Shown here: positions 63,924 through 64,000 of the stretch, piece by piece | Layout of the letters: every line of letters starts with the position of its first letter | Position numbering within the stretch: the stretch's first letter is position 1 | DNA from: Metabacillus sediminilitoris | GTDB taxonomy: Bacteria > Bacillota > Bacilli > Bacillales > Bacillaceae | Length of the DNA stretch: 64,000 nt | Reading direction: 5' to 3' | Assembly (NCBI RefSeq): GCF_009720625.1 | Contig: NZ_CP046266.1 | Span: 4,411,501 to 4,475,500, forward strand | Translations under genes and position numbers: made by a program | The notes under the pieces: model-generated | What the model was told of the DNA's origin: nothing | Databases searched by the model: none | Seen by the model: only the letters and a program-made list of their open reading frames with translations

Positions 63924-64000
63924 ATGGCACAAGACGTTTTATGTGAAGTAAACAATTGCAGTTATTGGGCACAAGGGAATAAGTGTAAAGCCGATGCAAT
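63924..64000 (+). CDS. DUF1540 protein, 5' part only
   Basis: Opens with MAQDVLCEVNNCSYWAQGNK and runs off the window. Cys spacing (CxxxxCxxW...C) is that of the DUF1540 domain, a small Cys-rich probable metal-binding module. ATG with AAAGGAGG upstream. Confidence 0.85.
   Translation, partial: MAQDVLCEVNNCSYWAQGNKCKADA

Overview
The window is low-GC Firmicutes DNA with AGGAGG-type ribosome binding sites, many TTG starts, a T-box, a SAM-I riboswitch and spore genes. Gene content and order follow the Bacillus subtilis ytmP-to-ytiB region closely, so the source is a spore-forming Bacillaceae chromosome outside B. subtilis itself. I cannot name the species. No rRNA, tRNA, CRISPR array, intact prophage or complete insertion sequence was seen.

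Layout. 1-19.6 kb: ytmP (cut by the window edge), amyX pullulanase, ytlR lipid kinase, ytlQ, a ytlP-cidA-cidB operon, a ytkP cysteine synthase, a YdeI-like protein, ytjP peptidase, a PurR-type purine permease, methionine aminopeptidase, ytzE, rsuA, MurJ-like ytgP, ytfP, cse60 and ytwF. 19.6-34 kb: leuS behind a T-box; a ketone-body operon (scoA-scoB-gntP-bdh) with a near-perfect sigma-54 promoter and its own PAS/AAA+/Fis activator; yttB-like MFS and GNAT genes; and a decaying ytr operon (ytrA, ytrE, ytrF intact; ytrB, ytrC/D broken). 34-42 kb: ytzC, the tRNA-modification pair ytqA-ytqB, and an iron island (flavoprotein reductase divergent from a siderophore ABC transporter, with Fur-like boxes). 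42-54.7 kb: ytpB/ytpA, ytoA, PAP2 and glycosyltransferase genes, a chemoreceptor, a YtkA/FixH-like lipoprotein with a small Cys-rich ORF, metK with SAM riboswitch, pckA with CcpN-like sites, ytmB, ytmA. 54.7-64 kb: ytlACD ABC transporter, ytkD, dps (sigma-B promoter), ytzI, folE2, luxS, yidD, ytiB carbonic anhydrase and a His-rich zinc-binding lipoprotein with two Zur-like boxes between them, and the start of a DUF1540 gene.

Most of the window is conserved backbone. The accessory content is: three copies of a 193-222 bp MITE with ISL3-like ends and 7/8 to 8/8 target duplications; the sigma-54 ketone-body operon; the iron island; the eroded ytr operon; and several tiny ORFs with good ribosome binding sites. 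I did not find a clearly new multi-gene defence or biosynthetic system. The least explained items are the small ORFs at 22923-23045 and 48412-48549, and the Zur-like control of a carbonic anhydrase.
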